Assembly (NCBI GenBank): GCA_050633585.1
Contig: JBOEGT010000022.1
Location: 54,795-118,794 of the forward strand
DNA from: CALKZN01 sp050633585
Lineage (GTDB): Bacteria > Pseudomonadota > Gammaproteobacteria > Arenicellales > Arenicellaceae
Direction of reading: 5' to 3'
Length of the DNA stretch: 64,000 nt
In this document: positions 54,978-63,184 of the stretch, piece after piece
Position numbering within the stretch: position 1 is the stretch's first letter
Layout of the letters: every line of letters begins with the position of its first letter
Translations under genes and position numbers: made by a program
The notes under the pieces: model-generated
Databases searched by the model: none
Seen by the model: the letters and a program-made list of their open reading frames with translations, nothing else
What the model was told of the DNA's origin: nothing

Positions 54978-55129
54978 CCATGAATGCTTCACGCTACGCC
55001 TACCGGTTGACAATATAAAGACGTATTAACGAGTGTTAATCCCTAAAGACCGTCCTAGGCAACTCAAACGCCCCATTTCCAACAAGGCTACATTCCCTTG
55101 AAACATTCAAAATGCAGGCAAAAACAGCC

Positions 55130-55516
55130 TCAAGACACCTCGCCGCACACATACAACCAACGACCATCCATCCGTTCAAATACCGATTTCTCATGGTGCA
55201 CATTTTCTCGACCACTATCATCCTTAAATCGTGCTTTAAACTCTACAAAACCTTGATCGCCTTTCTGCGATTTATCAACAATCTCCAAACCAACCCAGTC
55301 CGTTGTTCTCATGGATAGTTCTAAGGCACTCACGCCTGAAGTCATACTTGGTGCCCACGTTTTCAACAAATACTCACCGTATCCACCCAACGCAAAAGCG
55401 CTATATCGAGAGCGCATTAACTGCACAGGCGTTTTCGCAAGCTGCTGTTGATTTAAAAACCGATCACAACACTGTTGAAATAGCTTACCACTTTGACACA
55501 CGCAAATATTCTTCAT
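55130..55516 (-). CDS. ychJ: YchJ-family (UPF0225) SEC-C motif protein
   Basis: This small conserved protein has 128 residues from the ATG at 55516. The open frame extends 15 codons further upstream to 55561, but those residues are not conserved in the family and overlap the 3' end of the Lrp-type gene. It opens with the SEC-C zinc-binding cluster CVCQSGKLFQQCC. The conserved YchJ segments PVQLMRSRYSAFALGGYGEYLLKTW and VEFKARFKD then follow. Function in the family is not established. It lies five bases downstream of the Lrp/AsnC gene on the same strand. Confidence 0.85.
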   Translation of the reverse strand: MKNICVCQSGKLFQQCCDRFLNQQQLAKTPVQLMRSRYSAFALGGYGEYLLKTWAPSMTSGVSALELSMRTTDWVGLEIVDKSQKGDQGFVEFKARFKDDSGRENVHHEKSVFERMDGRWLYVCGEVS

Positions 55517-55521
55517 GACTA

Positions 55522-55986
55522 TTACACCTCTAAATCTTCTGTCAAAACATCTCGAATACATAAAATTGAACGTACATTTTTGATGCCAGGAATCTTATAA
55601 ATTTTCTGCTTCAAAAAATGTTCATATTCACGCGTACCATTTACGGCCACCTTAATCAAAAAGTCAAACTCCGCTGCACAAAGGTGGGCTTCTATGACCT
55701 CAGGCAAATTACGTATGATTGATTCAGCTTCGGAAAAATTTTTATCTTCATGCCTATCCATAGACACTTGGACCATCATGATTTCTTTGCGACCCAATGC
55801 CCGCTGGCTTATCACTGCTTGATAGCCTGTAATCACTCCTTTGTTCTCTAAATTTTTGACACGCGTCCAGCAAGGGGACTGTGACAAACCGACTCGCCGC
55901 GCTAACTCTGCGTTACTAATTCTCGCATCACGCTGCAATTCATCAATGATCTTTTTATCTAAATGATCTAGCTCATACGCAATCAT
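55522..55986 (-). CDS. Lrp/AsnC-family transcriptional regulator
   Basis: This 154-residue feast/famine regulator has an N-terminal helix-turn-helix (about 8-60: LDKKIIDELQRDARISNAELARRVGLSQSPCWTRV) and a C-terminal RAM/AsnC ligand domain (about 68-145). GGGAG lies six bases before the ATG, fixing the start. It is divergent from kbl-tdh across 188 bases, so control of threonine/glycine catabolism is likely. Repeated AATTCTTC motifs lie in between. The DNA-binding and effector parts are complete. Confidence 0.92.
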   Translation of the reverse strand: MIAYELDHLDKKIIDELQRDARISNAELARRVGLSQSPCWTRVKNLENKGVITGYQAVISQRALGRKEIMMVQVSMDRHEDKNFSEAESIIRNLPEVIEAHLCAAEFDFLIKVAVNGTREYEHFLKQKIYKIPGIKNVRSILCIRDVLTEDLEV

Positions 55987-56057
55987 TTATTTCTCCCATT
56001 ATTTCCGATAAACACAAACAAAAGAATAACCTTCTAAAAAAAACAATAAATACAGAT

Positions 56058-56109
56058 AATTCTTCCAAAATAACATATTTAAAAACAAATAAAAGGAGAA
56101 AATTCTTCA
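56058..56109. promoter_or_regulatory. Phased direct repeats AATTCTTC upstream of kbl
   Basis: Two copies of AATTCTTC start at 56058 and 56101, 43 bases (about four helical turns) apart, in the region between the Lrp-type regulator and kbl. Same-face spacing is typical of Lrp/AsnC binding arrays. An AGAA/TTCT inverted pair lies further upstream near 56022-56036. The surrounding AT-richness makes chance repeats possible. Confidence 0.35.
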
Positions 56110-56174
56110 GTTTTAGGAATATTATTTTAAGCAACAAACAACAAAAACAAACCGACATTGACTAGAGCAACTTT

Positions 56175-57419
56175 ATGAAAAAAGCGATAAACACAAACCC
56201 AGCAGGCGCAACACCACTCAAAGCCAACCCTTTTTTATCGCACCTAACCACCACACTAAATAGTATTGAAGAAAATGGCTTATACAAAAAGGAACGCCTA
56301 ATTGCCTCACCACAAGGCGCGCACATTCGCGTCGATAACAAAGGACGATCACGTGGCAACATTATCAACTTATGCGCAAACAATTATTTAGGTCTGGCAG
56401 ACCACCCCAATCTCATCAATGCCGCTAAAAGAGGCTTGGATGAGTACGGTTACGGCATGGCATCGGTTCGGTTTATTTGCGGCACTCAAACCATTCATCG
56501 CCAACTAGAGCAACGCTTAGCCAATTTTCTCAATAAAGACGACGCCATCTTATTCGCCGCCTGTTTTGATGCCAATGGCGGTCTTTTCGAGCCCTTACTC
56601 GGCGCTGAAGACGCTATCATTTCTGACTCGCTCAATCATGCCTCCATCATTGACGGCATTCGCCTTTGCAAAGCCAAACGTTACCGCTATGCGAACTCGG
56701 ACATGAATGATCTAGAACAACAGCTCAAGACTGCCAAGCAAAATGGCGCTCGTTTCATCATGATCGCTACGGACGGCGTATTTTCCATGGATGGATTTTT
56801 AGCGAACCTTCCAGATATCACAAAACTTGCCAAACAATATGATGCCACAGTCATGGTCGACGACTGTCACGCCACGGGTTTCATGGGTCCAAATGGCCAA
56901 GGCACGCCAGCGCATTTTGATGTTGATGTCGACATATTGACTGGAACGCTGGGCAAAGCACTTGGCGGAGGAATTGGTGGCTACATCGCTGGTCCACAAG
57001 CGGTCATTGATCTACTTCGGCAACGCGCTCGGCCTTACTTATTTTCAAACTCACTCCCCCCGATGGTTGTAAAAGCCAGTTTGGCATCTCTTGATTTGAT
57101 CGAAAAAGGTGGTCATTTAAGACAGAAACTATTTGATAATACACACTACTGGCGTTCAGGCCTTGAATCACTTGGCTTTGATTTACCTGCTGGTGAACAT
57201 CCAATTGTGCCTGTTATGCTCAAAGAAGCAAAACTCGCTCAAACTATGGCCGCTGAACTCTTCGAGCAAGGCATCTATGTATCCGGTTTTTTCTTTCCAG
57301 TGGTCCCAAAAGGACAAGCAAGAATTCGCACGCAAATGAATGCGGCCCTTTCTCGAAAAGACCTAGATATTGCACTCAATGCTTTTCAAAAAATCGGCAA
57401 AGCCAATGGAGTGATATGA
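56175..57419 (+). CDS. kbl: Glycine C-acetyltransferase (2-amino-3-ketobutyrate CoA ligase)
   Basis: This PLP enzyme converts 2-amino-3-oxobutanoate plus CoA to glycine and acetyl-CoA, the second step of threonine breakdown. It has 414 residues, about 16 more than E. coli Kbl, because of an N-terminal extension before FLSHLTTTLNSIEENGLYKKERLI. Fold-type-I hallmarks are NLCANNYLGLADHP, VDDCHATGFMG and the PLP-lysine K261 in TGTLGKALGGGIGGY. It overlaps tdh by four bases (ATGA), so both enzymes are made together. It is divergent from the Lrp-type gene. Confidence 0.95.
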   Translation: MKKAINTNPAGATPLKANPFLSHLTTTLNSIEENGLYKKERLIASPQGAHIRVDNKGRSRGNIINLCANNYLGLADHPNLINAAKRGLDEYGYGMASVRFICGTQTIHRQLEQRLANFLNKDDAILFAACFDANGGLFEPLLGAEDAIISDSLNHASIIDGIRLCKAKRYRYANSDMNDLEQQLKTAKQNGARFIMIATDGVFSMDGFLANLPDITKLAKQYDATVMVDDCHATGFMGPNGQGTPAHFDVDVDILTGTLGKALGGGIGGYIAGPQAVIDLLRQRARPYLFSNSLPPMVVKASLASLDLIEKGGHLRQKLFDNTHYWRSGLESLGFDLPAGEHPIVPVMLKEAKLAQTMAAELFEQGIYVSGFFFPVVPKGQARIRTQMNAALSRKDLDIALNAFQKIGKANGVI

Positions 57420-58465
57420 CAACACCACACACAAACACCATGATGGCACTAGAAAAATCTAAAGCCGAGACTGGCATTTGGATGACTCAACAACCCATCC
57501 CCTGCATTGGGCCAGACGATGTATTAATACGCATCAATAAAACCGCTATTTGCGGCACTGATTTACACATCTGGAAATGGGATGATTGGGCACAAAAAAC
57601 CATTCCAATCCCATTGGTAACAGGCCATGAATTCAGCGGGGAAATCGTTGAACTCGGATCAGCAGTAAAAGACCTCTCCATTGGACAGCGTTGCTCAGGT
57701 GAAGGTCATCTCATTGGCAAGCACTCTCGACAATCTCGGGCAGGCAAGTTTCACCTTGATCCAGAAACACGTGGAATCGGCGTCAACGAGCCCGGCGCAT
57801 TTGCAGAATACTTATGCCTACCTGCCTTCAACGTCATTCCCTTGCCAGACGACATTGACGATGAAATTGGTGCCATTCTTGACCCATTAGGCAACGCGGT
57901 TCACACCGCCTTGAGCTTTAACTTGATTGGTGAAGATGTCTTAATCACCGGAGCAGGCCCCATTGGCATTATGGCCGCCGCCGTTGCCAGACATGCGGGC
58001 GCAAGGCACGTTGTCATTACAGACATTAACAACGACCGCCTCGCTCTGGCCAGCAAAGTCGCTGATATCAGACCACTCAACCCTCAGCATGAAGACTTAC
58101 AAAGCGTCATTGCAGCACTCGGCATGAAACAAGGGTTCGATGTCGGTTTAGAAATGTCTGGCAACCAACAAGCCTTAGATCAAATGGTCGACAGCTTAGT
58201 CATGGGTGGCAAGGTTGCATTGCTAGGCGTGCCGCCAGAAAAGTCTCTCGTGGACTGGTCACGTATTGTTTTCAAAGCCATTACTATCAAAGGCGTTTAT
58301 GGCCGAGAGATTTTCGAAACATGGTACAAAATGATCGCCATGATTCAAAACGGCTTAGATGTCCGTCAAGTGATCACTGATCGCCTTCCGGCAAAGGAGT
58401 TTGAAACAGGCTTTCTAAAAATGAACGAAGGCTCAAGCGGCAAGGTCATACTAGACTGGCACTAG
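57416..58465 (+). CDS. tdh: L-threonine 3-dehydrogenase, zinc-dependent MDR family, lacking the structural-zinc cysteines
   Basis: This enzyme oxidises L-threonine with NAD+ to 2-amino-3-oxobutanoate, passed to Kbl. It has 349 residues. Catalytic-zinc residues C46, H71 and E72 (AICGTDLHIW, then VTGHEFSGE) and the Rossmann motif ITGAGPIGIMAAA are present. The loop that normally binds a structural zinc with four cysteines is conserved in length but reads GEGHLIGKHSRQSRAG followed by KFHLD. The four positions are G101, S104, S107 and D115. This enzyme must therefore fold without that zinc. It shares four bases with kbl. Confidence 0.93.
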   Translation: MTTPHTNTMMALEKSKAETGIWMTQQPIPCIGPDDVLIRINKTAICGTDLHIWKWDDWAQKTIPIPLVTGHEFSGEIVELGSAVKDLSIGQRCSGEGHLIGKHSRQSRAGKFHLDPETRGIGVNEPGAFAEYLCLPAFNVIPLPDDIDDEIGAILDPLGNAVHTALSFNLIGEDVLITGAGPIGIMAAAVARHAGARHVVITDINNDRLALASKVADIRPLNPQHEDLQSVIAALGMKQGFDVGLEMSGNQQALDQMVDSLVMGGKVALLGVPPEKSLVDWSRIVFKAITIKGVYGREIFETWYKMIAMIQNGLDVRQVITDRLPAKEFETGFLKMNEGSSGKVILDWH

Positions 58466-58690
58466 CCATTGCCTACCGTGAAAACAGCATTGGTGATAAC
58501 GCTTGAGTTTTTCAAACACTTTCCATAGTAGATTTAACAGTAGCGTCAAAACTGACGTCGTACGAACTGAATGGCCTATTGCGCATATCAATTGCTCCTA
58601 ATGGTTTTTTCTACTATCGTACCCAGCTTAATTCCTCTTTAAATAAACAACTCACTTTACTGAACTCTACTGACTCAAGGTCATAAACAT

Positions 58691-59356
58691 ATGAACAAAA
58701 ACATCGTTATCACTGGTGCCAACCGCGGCATTGGCTTATCACTCACTCAACATTACCAACAACAAGGCCACCAAGTATATGCTGCTTGTCGACACGGGTC
58801 TTCTGAACTCAATGCCTCGGGAGCCACCATCATTGACGGCATTGATGTCGCGGACGATCACTCCATTGCGCAACTGGCAACCGAGCTAAACAGCACAAAA
58901 ATTGACCTATTGATTAACAATGCCGGCATTCTGCGGAACGAATCGCTAGGCGACATCGACTATGAAGCCATTCAAACACAGTTTACGGTGAATGCGCTCG
59001 GCCCCTTAAAAGTCACTGAAGCTTTACGCAATCACTTTGCTGACAACGCAAAGCTTGCCATGATCACCAGCCGCATGGGTTCAATTGAAGACAATACCAG
59101 TGGTGGACGCTACGGCTACCGCATGTCAAAAGCCGCACTCAACTGCGCGGCCATGTCACTCACACATGACCTGAAACCCAAAGGTGTCGCCGTCGGCATC
59201 ATTCACCCAGGCCTTGTGGGCACCGAGATGATTGGCGGCCATGGCGACATCACCCCAGATCAAGCTGCCGAGCGCATTGCTCAGCGCATAGAACAACTCA
59301 ACCTAGAAAATAGTGGTACCTTTTGGCACTCCAGTGGAGAGGTGCTGCCTTGGTAA
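58691..59356 (+). CDS. Short-chain dehydrogenase/reductase (SDR) family oxidoreductase
   Basis: This NAD(P)-dependent oxidoreductase has 221 residues. The cofactor motif TGANRGIG (8-15), NNAG (76-79), S127 and the catalytic Y143-x3-K147 (GYRMSK) are all present. Its short C-terminus and overall pattern resemble the C-factor/sniffer-like subgroup. It is a monocistronic gene 225 bases downstream of tdh; I saw no clear promoter in that gap. The substrate cannot be predicted. Confidence 0.9.
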   Translation: MNKNIVITGANRGIGLSLTQHYQQQGHQVYAACRHGSSELNASGATIIDGIDVADDHSIAQLATELNSTKIDLLINNAGILRNESLGDIDYEAIQTQFTVNALGPLKVTEALRNHFADNAKLAMITSRMGSIEDNTSGGRYGYRMSKAALNCAAMSLTHDLKPKGVAVGIIHPGLVGTEMIGGHGDITPDQAAERIAQRIEQLNLENSGTFWHSSGEVLPW

Positions 59357-59389
59357 AGCGAAAACAAGGCTCGCTTAAAAATAAGACGC

Positions 59390-59845
59390 TTAAGGCTTTC
59401 GGCGATGCTGGGTAATCAATCTATCTAGCTCATTGCCAAATTCGCGCCGGTCTGCCGAACTCAACGGTGGCGGACCGCCCGAATGTTCCCCACTTCCTCG
59501 CAATGTATCCATAAAATCACGCATCGTTAGGCGTGCTTGAATATTGCTTTGAGTATAGCGTTCGCCTCGCGGCGTGAGCGCATGACCTCCTTTTTCAATG
59601 ACCTCGGCGGCTAAAGGAATGTCCGAGGTAATCACCAAATCACCCGCCTCCACGACACGTACGATTTCATTATCTGCCACATCAAAACCTCGACCGACTT
59701 GCACCGAGCGAATGTAGTCAGAAGATGGGTGCGACATCGGTTGATTTGCCACCAACACCACCATCACCTTTGCACGTTCCGCCGCACGAAACAAAATCTC
59801 CTTAATCACTACCGGACAAGCATCGGCATCCACCCATATTTTCAT
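59390..59845 (-). CDS. YaiI/YqxD family protein (UPF0178)
   Basis: This conserved protein has 151 residues from the ATG at 59845. The reading frame is open for another 28 codons but the family starts at MKIWVDADACPVV, which is seen here. PIN-like or NYN-related nuclease features are visible: DADACP near the N-terminus, TSDIPLA in the centre, and LTPRGERY. The C-terminus holds GGPPPLSSADRREF. Function is not established; a role in RNA metabolism is only suspected from the fold. It converges on the SDR gene and is divergent from the spermidine-synthase-like gene. Confidence 0.88.
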   Translation of the reverse strand: MKIWVDADACPVVIKEILFRAAERAKVMVVLVANQPMSHPSSDYIRSVQVGRGFDVADNEIVRVVEAGDLVITSDIPLAAEVIEKGGHALTPRGERYTQSNIQARLTMRDFMDTLRGSGEHSGGPPPLSSADRREFGNELDRLITQHRRKP

Positions 59846-59984
59846 GTTTTCGTACTCGTTTTGATTAGGAGCATTATAAAGAAACCACTGCAATAAACGC
59901 ACAAAAGACATAAAATACCTTTGCCTCAATATTCACTACATACGCTCACACCAACAACCCCTTGAAAGCATCAACATCTAAACC

Positions 59985-60698
59985 ATGAACCCAACGATTT
60001 TATTAGGCACGGCTAACATCCCAAACAATGGTGGTGAATTGAGGCTCACTCAACGCGGCGATGATTTCTCAATTGACCTAAAAGGCGTGCCTGGATCACT
60101 CATGACAAGCCGTGTATTTTCATCCGAACTCGCTCTGGCCGAACTGGGTTGTGCGCATTTAAAAAAAACGGAAAATGCAACGGTGCTAGTCGGCGGTTTA
60201 GGTATGGGGTTCACCTTATCCGCCGCACTCAAAGCGACTACAGCTAGTTCAGAGGTAGTCGTTGCAGAACTCGTGCCTGAAATCATTGAATGGAACAAAG
60301 GTCCAATGGGAGAATGTGCAGGCAAACCGATAAGTGATAAACGGGCTACCATTCATTTAGGTGACGTGGCTGATTTCTTTAATCAAAACAAGACGGCTCA
60401 AACCAGACAAGCCAAGCAACTTAAAAACGCCACCTTCGATGCTATTTTGTTAGACGTGGATAATGGCCCTGAAGCCTTTACCCACGCCGATAACAACAAT
60501 CTCTATTCAATGGAAAGCTTGAGCGCTATCAAAAAAACACTACGCCCTAAAGGTGTATTAGCCGTCTGGTCGGCATGGAACGAACCAACGTTCACAAAAA
60601 CATTGAAAAAAGCAGGCTTCAAAGTGAATGTTAAAACCGTCAGAGCGCATAAAGGCAAAGGCAGCCGCCACACCATTTATGTAGCGACGACTAAGTAA
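59985..60698 (+). CDS. Spermidine-synthase-like SAM-dependent methyltransferase-fold protein
   Basis: This 237-residue protein has a SpeE-like Rossmann fold. ATVLVGGLGMGFTLSAAL (about 65-82) is the SAM-type glycine loop, VVVAELVPEIIEWNKG gives the acidic residue after strand 2, and AILLDVDNGPEAF replaces the catalytic Asp motif region of spermidine synthase. It lacks the N-terminal beta domain and the tyrosines that bind putrescine, so true spermidine synthesis is unlikely; methyl transfer or another aminopropyl acceptor is possible. It is monocistronic, divergent from the YaiI gene and convergent with the DEAD-box gene. Confidence 0.8.
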   Translation: MNPTILLGTANIPNNGGELRLTQRGDDFSIDLKGVPGSLMTSRVFSSELALAELGCAHLKKTENATVLVGGLGMGFTLSAALKATTASSEVVVAELVPEIIEWNKGPMGECAGKPISDKRATIHLGDVADFFNQNKTAQTRQAKQLKNATFDAILLDVDNGPEAFTHADNNNLYSMESLSAIKKTLRPKGVLAVWSAWNEPTFTKTLKKAGFKVNVKTVRAHKGKGSRHTIYVATTK

Positions 60699-60729
60699 AC
60701 CGCCGTATTAACAGATTAAATAGTCAAAC

Positions 60730-61980
60730 TTATTTTTTCTCAATCTTGGTTTCTGTCGCTTTATTCTTCCGACCAGAACGCTTTTGCTGCGCTATTTTGT
60801 CAATTAAAGAATCGCGACTACCGACTTCAAAGCCATGTCGATGGATTCGTTTAATTTTGCTACCAATCAAACGCTGAATAGCGTCTACACTGCGCTCCTC
60901 TTCTCGACTGACAAATGAAATCGCATGACCCGTTTGACCTGCACGTCCGGTGCGGCCGATGCGATGCACATAGTCTTCAGCAAGATATGGCAAATTATAA
61001 TTCACCACATATTCTAGCCCTTGAATATCTAAGCCGCGTGCAGCAACTTCCGTTGCAATTAACACTTGCACCTTGCCTTCTTTAAAATTCGTCAACGCGC
61101 GGCGGCGTGCATTCTGCCGTTTGTCGCCATGACAGACATCCGCATCCACGTTTTTCTCTCTCAATCGAGTCAATAGCTTATCCGCTTGATGCGTTGTGCT
61201 GGTAAACACCAACACTTGATACCAACTATGCTCTTCTAACAAATCGATAAATAAGTCAATTTTACGGTTCTCTTCGACGGCATAAATCACATGTTCAACC
61301 GTGTCAGCCGTCACATTAATCTTCTTGTTAATACGAATTTCTTGGTGCTTATTGAGTATTTTATGCGACAACTCATTAATAGCGGGAGACAGCGTCGCTG
61401 AAAACAACAATGTTTGCCGTTTAGCCGACGTTCGGTTTAAGAGTGTTTGCACATCACTCATAAAGCCCATATCTAACATGCGATCGGCTTCATCTAACAC
61501 GGCATATTCAACCGCTGACAAATCCACATTGCACTGATCGATATGCTCTAATAAACGCCCAGGTGTTGCAATTAGGACATCCACTCCCGCCAATAATTGG
61601 TTTTTCTGACCTGCCATTTTGCCACCGCCAAAAACAGCGACAACATTCATCGATAAAAACTGCGCATAAGCACCGATAGTGCTTGCCAACTGTTCGGCTA
61701 ATTCTCGCGTCGGTGTCAAGATCAAGGCCTGTGGCGTGCCTAAACTCTCGCTTTTAGATTGAGATATCGGGCGCGGTTTGTCCAACATTTGTTGCAACAC
61801 AGGTACTGCATAGGCCGCCGTCTTTCCCGTGCCCGTTTGTGCACAGGCTAATAAATCAGTGCCTCGACGCGCCGCGATAATCGCCTTTTCTTGAATCGGC
61901 GTCATGGTTTTATAACCACAAGCATCAATCGCTTTTTGCAGTTCTGGGGCAAGGTCTAAAGAAGAAAATATCATTGTCAT
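60730..61980 (-). CDS. DEAD-box ATP-dependent RNA helicase, RhlE-like
   Basis: This 416-residue helicase has all core motifs: Q-motif MTPIQEKAI, Walker A AQTGTGKT (47-54), PTRELAEQ (90-97), DEAD (163-166), SAT (194-196), RGLDI and HRIGRTGR. The core is followed by a short basic tail ending KNKATETKIEKK, which probably binds RNA. Length and motif spacing match RhlE-type proteins acting in ribosome assembly or RNA decay. An ATG two codons downstream (61974) may be the true start. It is a single gene. Confidence 0.94.
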   Translation of the reverse strand: MTMIFSSLDLAPELQKAIDACGYKTMTPIQEKAIIAARRGTDLLACAQTGTGKTAAYAVPVLQQMLDKPRPISQSKSESLGTPQALILTPTRELAEQLASTIGAYAQFLSMNVVAVFGGGKMAGQKNQLLAGVDVLIATPGRLLEHIDQCNVDLSAVEYAVLDEADRMLDMGFMSDVQTLLNRTSAKRQTLLFSATLSPAINELSHKILNKHQEIRINKKINVTADTVEHVIYAVEENRKIDLFIDLLEEHSWYQVLVFTSTTHQADKLLTRLREKNVDADVCHGDKRQNARRRALTNFKEGKVQVLIATEVAARGLDIQGLEYVVNYNLPYLAEDYVHRIGRTGRAGQTGHAISFVSREEERSVDAIQRLIGSKIKRIHRHGFEVGSRDSLIDKIAQQKRSGRKNKATETKIEKK

Positions 61981-62138
61981 CAGATTATTAAGTTTTCAAA
62001 GGTCGTGATCATCGGATAGCAAATCAAGTCAACATTGTCGTCATAGCCACGCAACACAGTGCATCCTGAACACGGAACGCACTATACACGATTGGAACAC
62101 GAATGACTTACATGCGTTTAGGATCAACGCCAGAATGA

Positions 62139-63173
62139 TTAGCTTGTGCCGGACATACCTTGCAAACGAATATCACTTTCAAAAAAGTATTCTTCATCGG
62201 TGAATGGGTCTACAAACTCAATCGTTTTGGCCAGCAGTTGTAATGGGCTTGAATAATCATCACCCTTATTTGGCATCAGCTCTGGATAAAAAGGATCATT
62301 CACAATTGGGCACCCAATCGACGCCATGTGCACGCGCAATTGATGCTGCTTACCTGTCACGGGTTCGAGCTTATAACGCGCTAAATCACCCTGAGTCTCA
62401 ATAATATCCATCACTGTTTCAGAGTTTGGCTCTTTGTTCAATGCGTCGACTTCTTCACACATAATAAAAAAAGGGTCTCCACTAGATACAATGTGACTGC
62501 GATGCGTATAGGGAAAATCACGCTCTATTAATGGCGCAATCGCTTCGTAGCTTTTCTTGACTAAGCGCTCTTCAAACAGATATTGATAAGCCCCTCGGAT
62601 TTTCGCATTACAGCTATACAACATAATGCCTGCTGTCTCGCGATCCAGGCGATGAATAGGGCTGATATCCTCTTGTTGGTAATGATGCTTTAAACGAGAT
62701 AGCAAACACTCCCGAACATATCTTCCTGTGGGCGTCACCGGAATAAAATGCGGTTTATCCACGACAATGAAATGGTCGTTTTTAAATAATATCTTCTCTT
62801 GAAAAGGAATCCTCGTCTCATCGGGTATTTCACGATAATAAAATAAGTGAATCTCAGGTTGATATGGACTGTCTGGACCAAAAGCCTCTCCAGCTTCACT
62901 GACAATATGCCCACGACTCATGCGCTCTTTAACGATCTCTTCTGGAATAAACGGAAAACGCTCTAAGAAGAAATCGAGAATCGTTTCCCATTCCCCATAC
63001 TTTTCAGTGCTGCTTTTACAATCCCCTACTTTAGGCAACCAAACACGGCTAGCCGACACGCCGTGACGCATAGGCAAAGGAGATTTCATCTTTTGCTTTC
63101 TATACCGAGCACCTCGTTTAGCATCTAAATTGGCCTTAACATTAGTGGGCATGTTCATCTTATGCGAATTCAT
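62139..63173 (-). CDS. RluA-family RNA pseudouridine synthase
   Basis: This 344-residue enzyme would isomerise uridine in rRNA or tRNA. An N-terminal part of about 120 residues, with a basic start and a small S4-like segment, precedes the catalytic core. The active site is HRLDRETAG with catalytic D177, preceded by VVDKPHFIPVTPTG and followed by LEPVTGKQHQLRVHMASIGCPIVND, as in the RluA family. The first ~30 residues are very basic and several later ATGs exist (for example M29), so the start is uncertain. It is 11 bases downstream of the HipA-like gene, probably co-transcribed. The modified position is not predictable. Confidence 0.88.
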   Translation of the reverse strand: MNSHKMNMPTNVKANLDAKRGARYRKQKMKSPLPMRHGVSASRVWLPKVGDCKSSTEKYGEWETILDFFLERFPFIPEEIVKERMSRGHIVSEAGEAFGPDSPYQPEIHLFYYREIPDETRIPFQEKILFKNDHFIVVDKPHFIPVTPTGRYVRECLLSRLKHHYQQEDISPIHRLDRETAGIMLYSCNAKIRGAYQYLFEERLVKKSYEAIAPLIERDFPYTHRSHIVSSGDPFFIMCEEVDALNKEPNSETVMDIIETQGDLARYKLEPVTGKQHQLRVHMASIGCPIVNDPFYPELMPNKGDDYSSPLQLLAKTIEFVDPFTDEEYFFESDIRLQGMSGTS

Positions 63174-63184
63174 CTAGCCAGCAT

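Noticed and set aside
55517..55561. Upstream 15-codon extension of the YchJ frame
   Set aside because: It overlaps the Lrp-type gene, and the conserved family start is at the SEC-C cluster just after the ATG at 55516.
59846..59929. 28-codon N-terminal extension of the YaiI-like frame
   Set aside because: The family begins at MKIWVDADACP; the extension is not conserved-looking and falls in the divergent promoter region.
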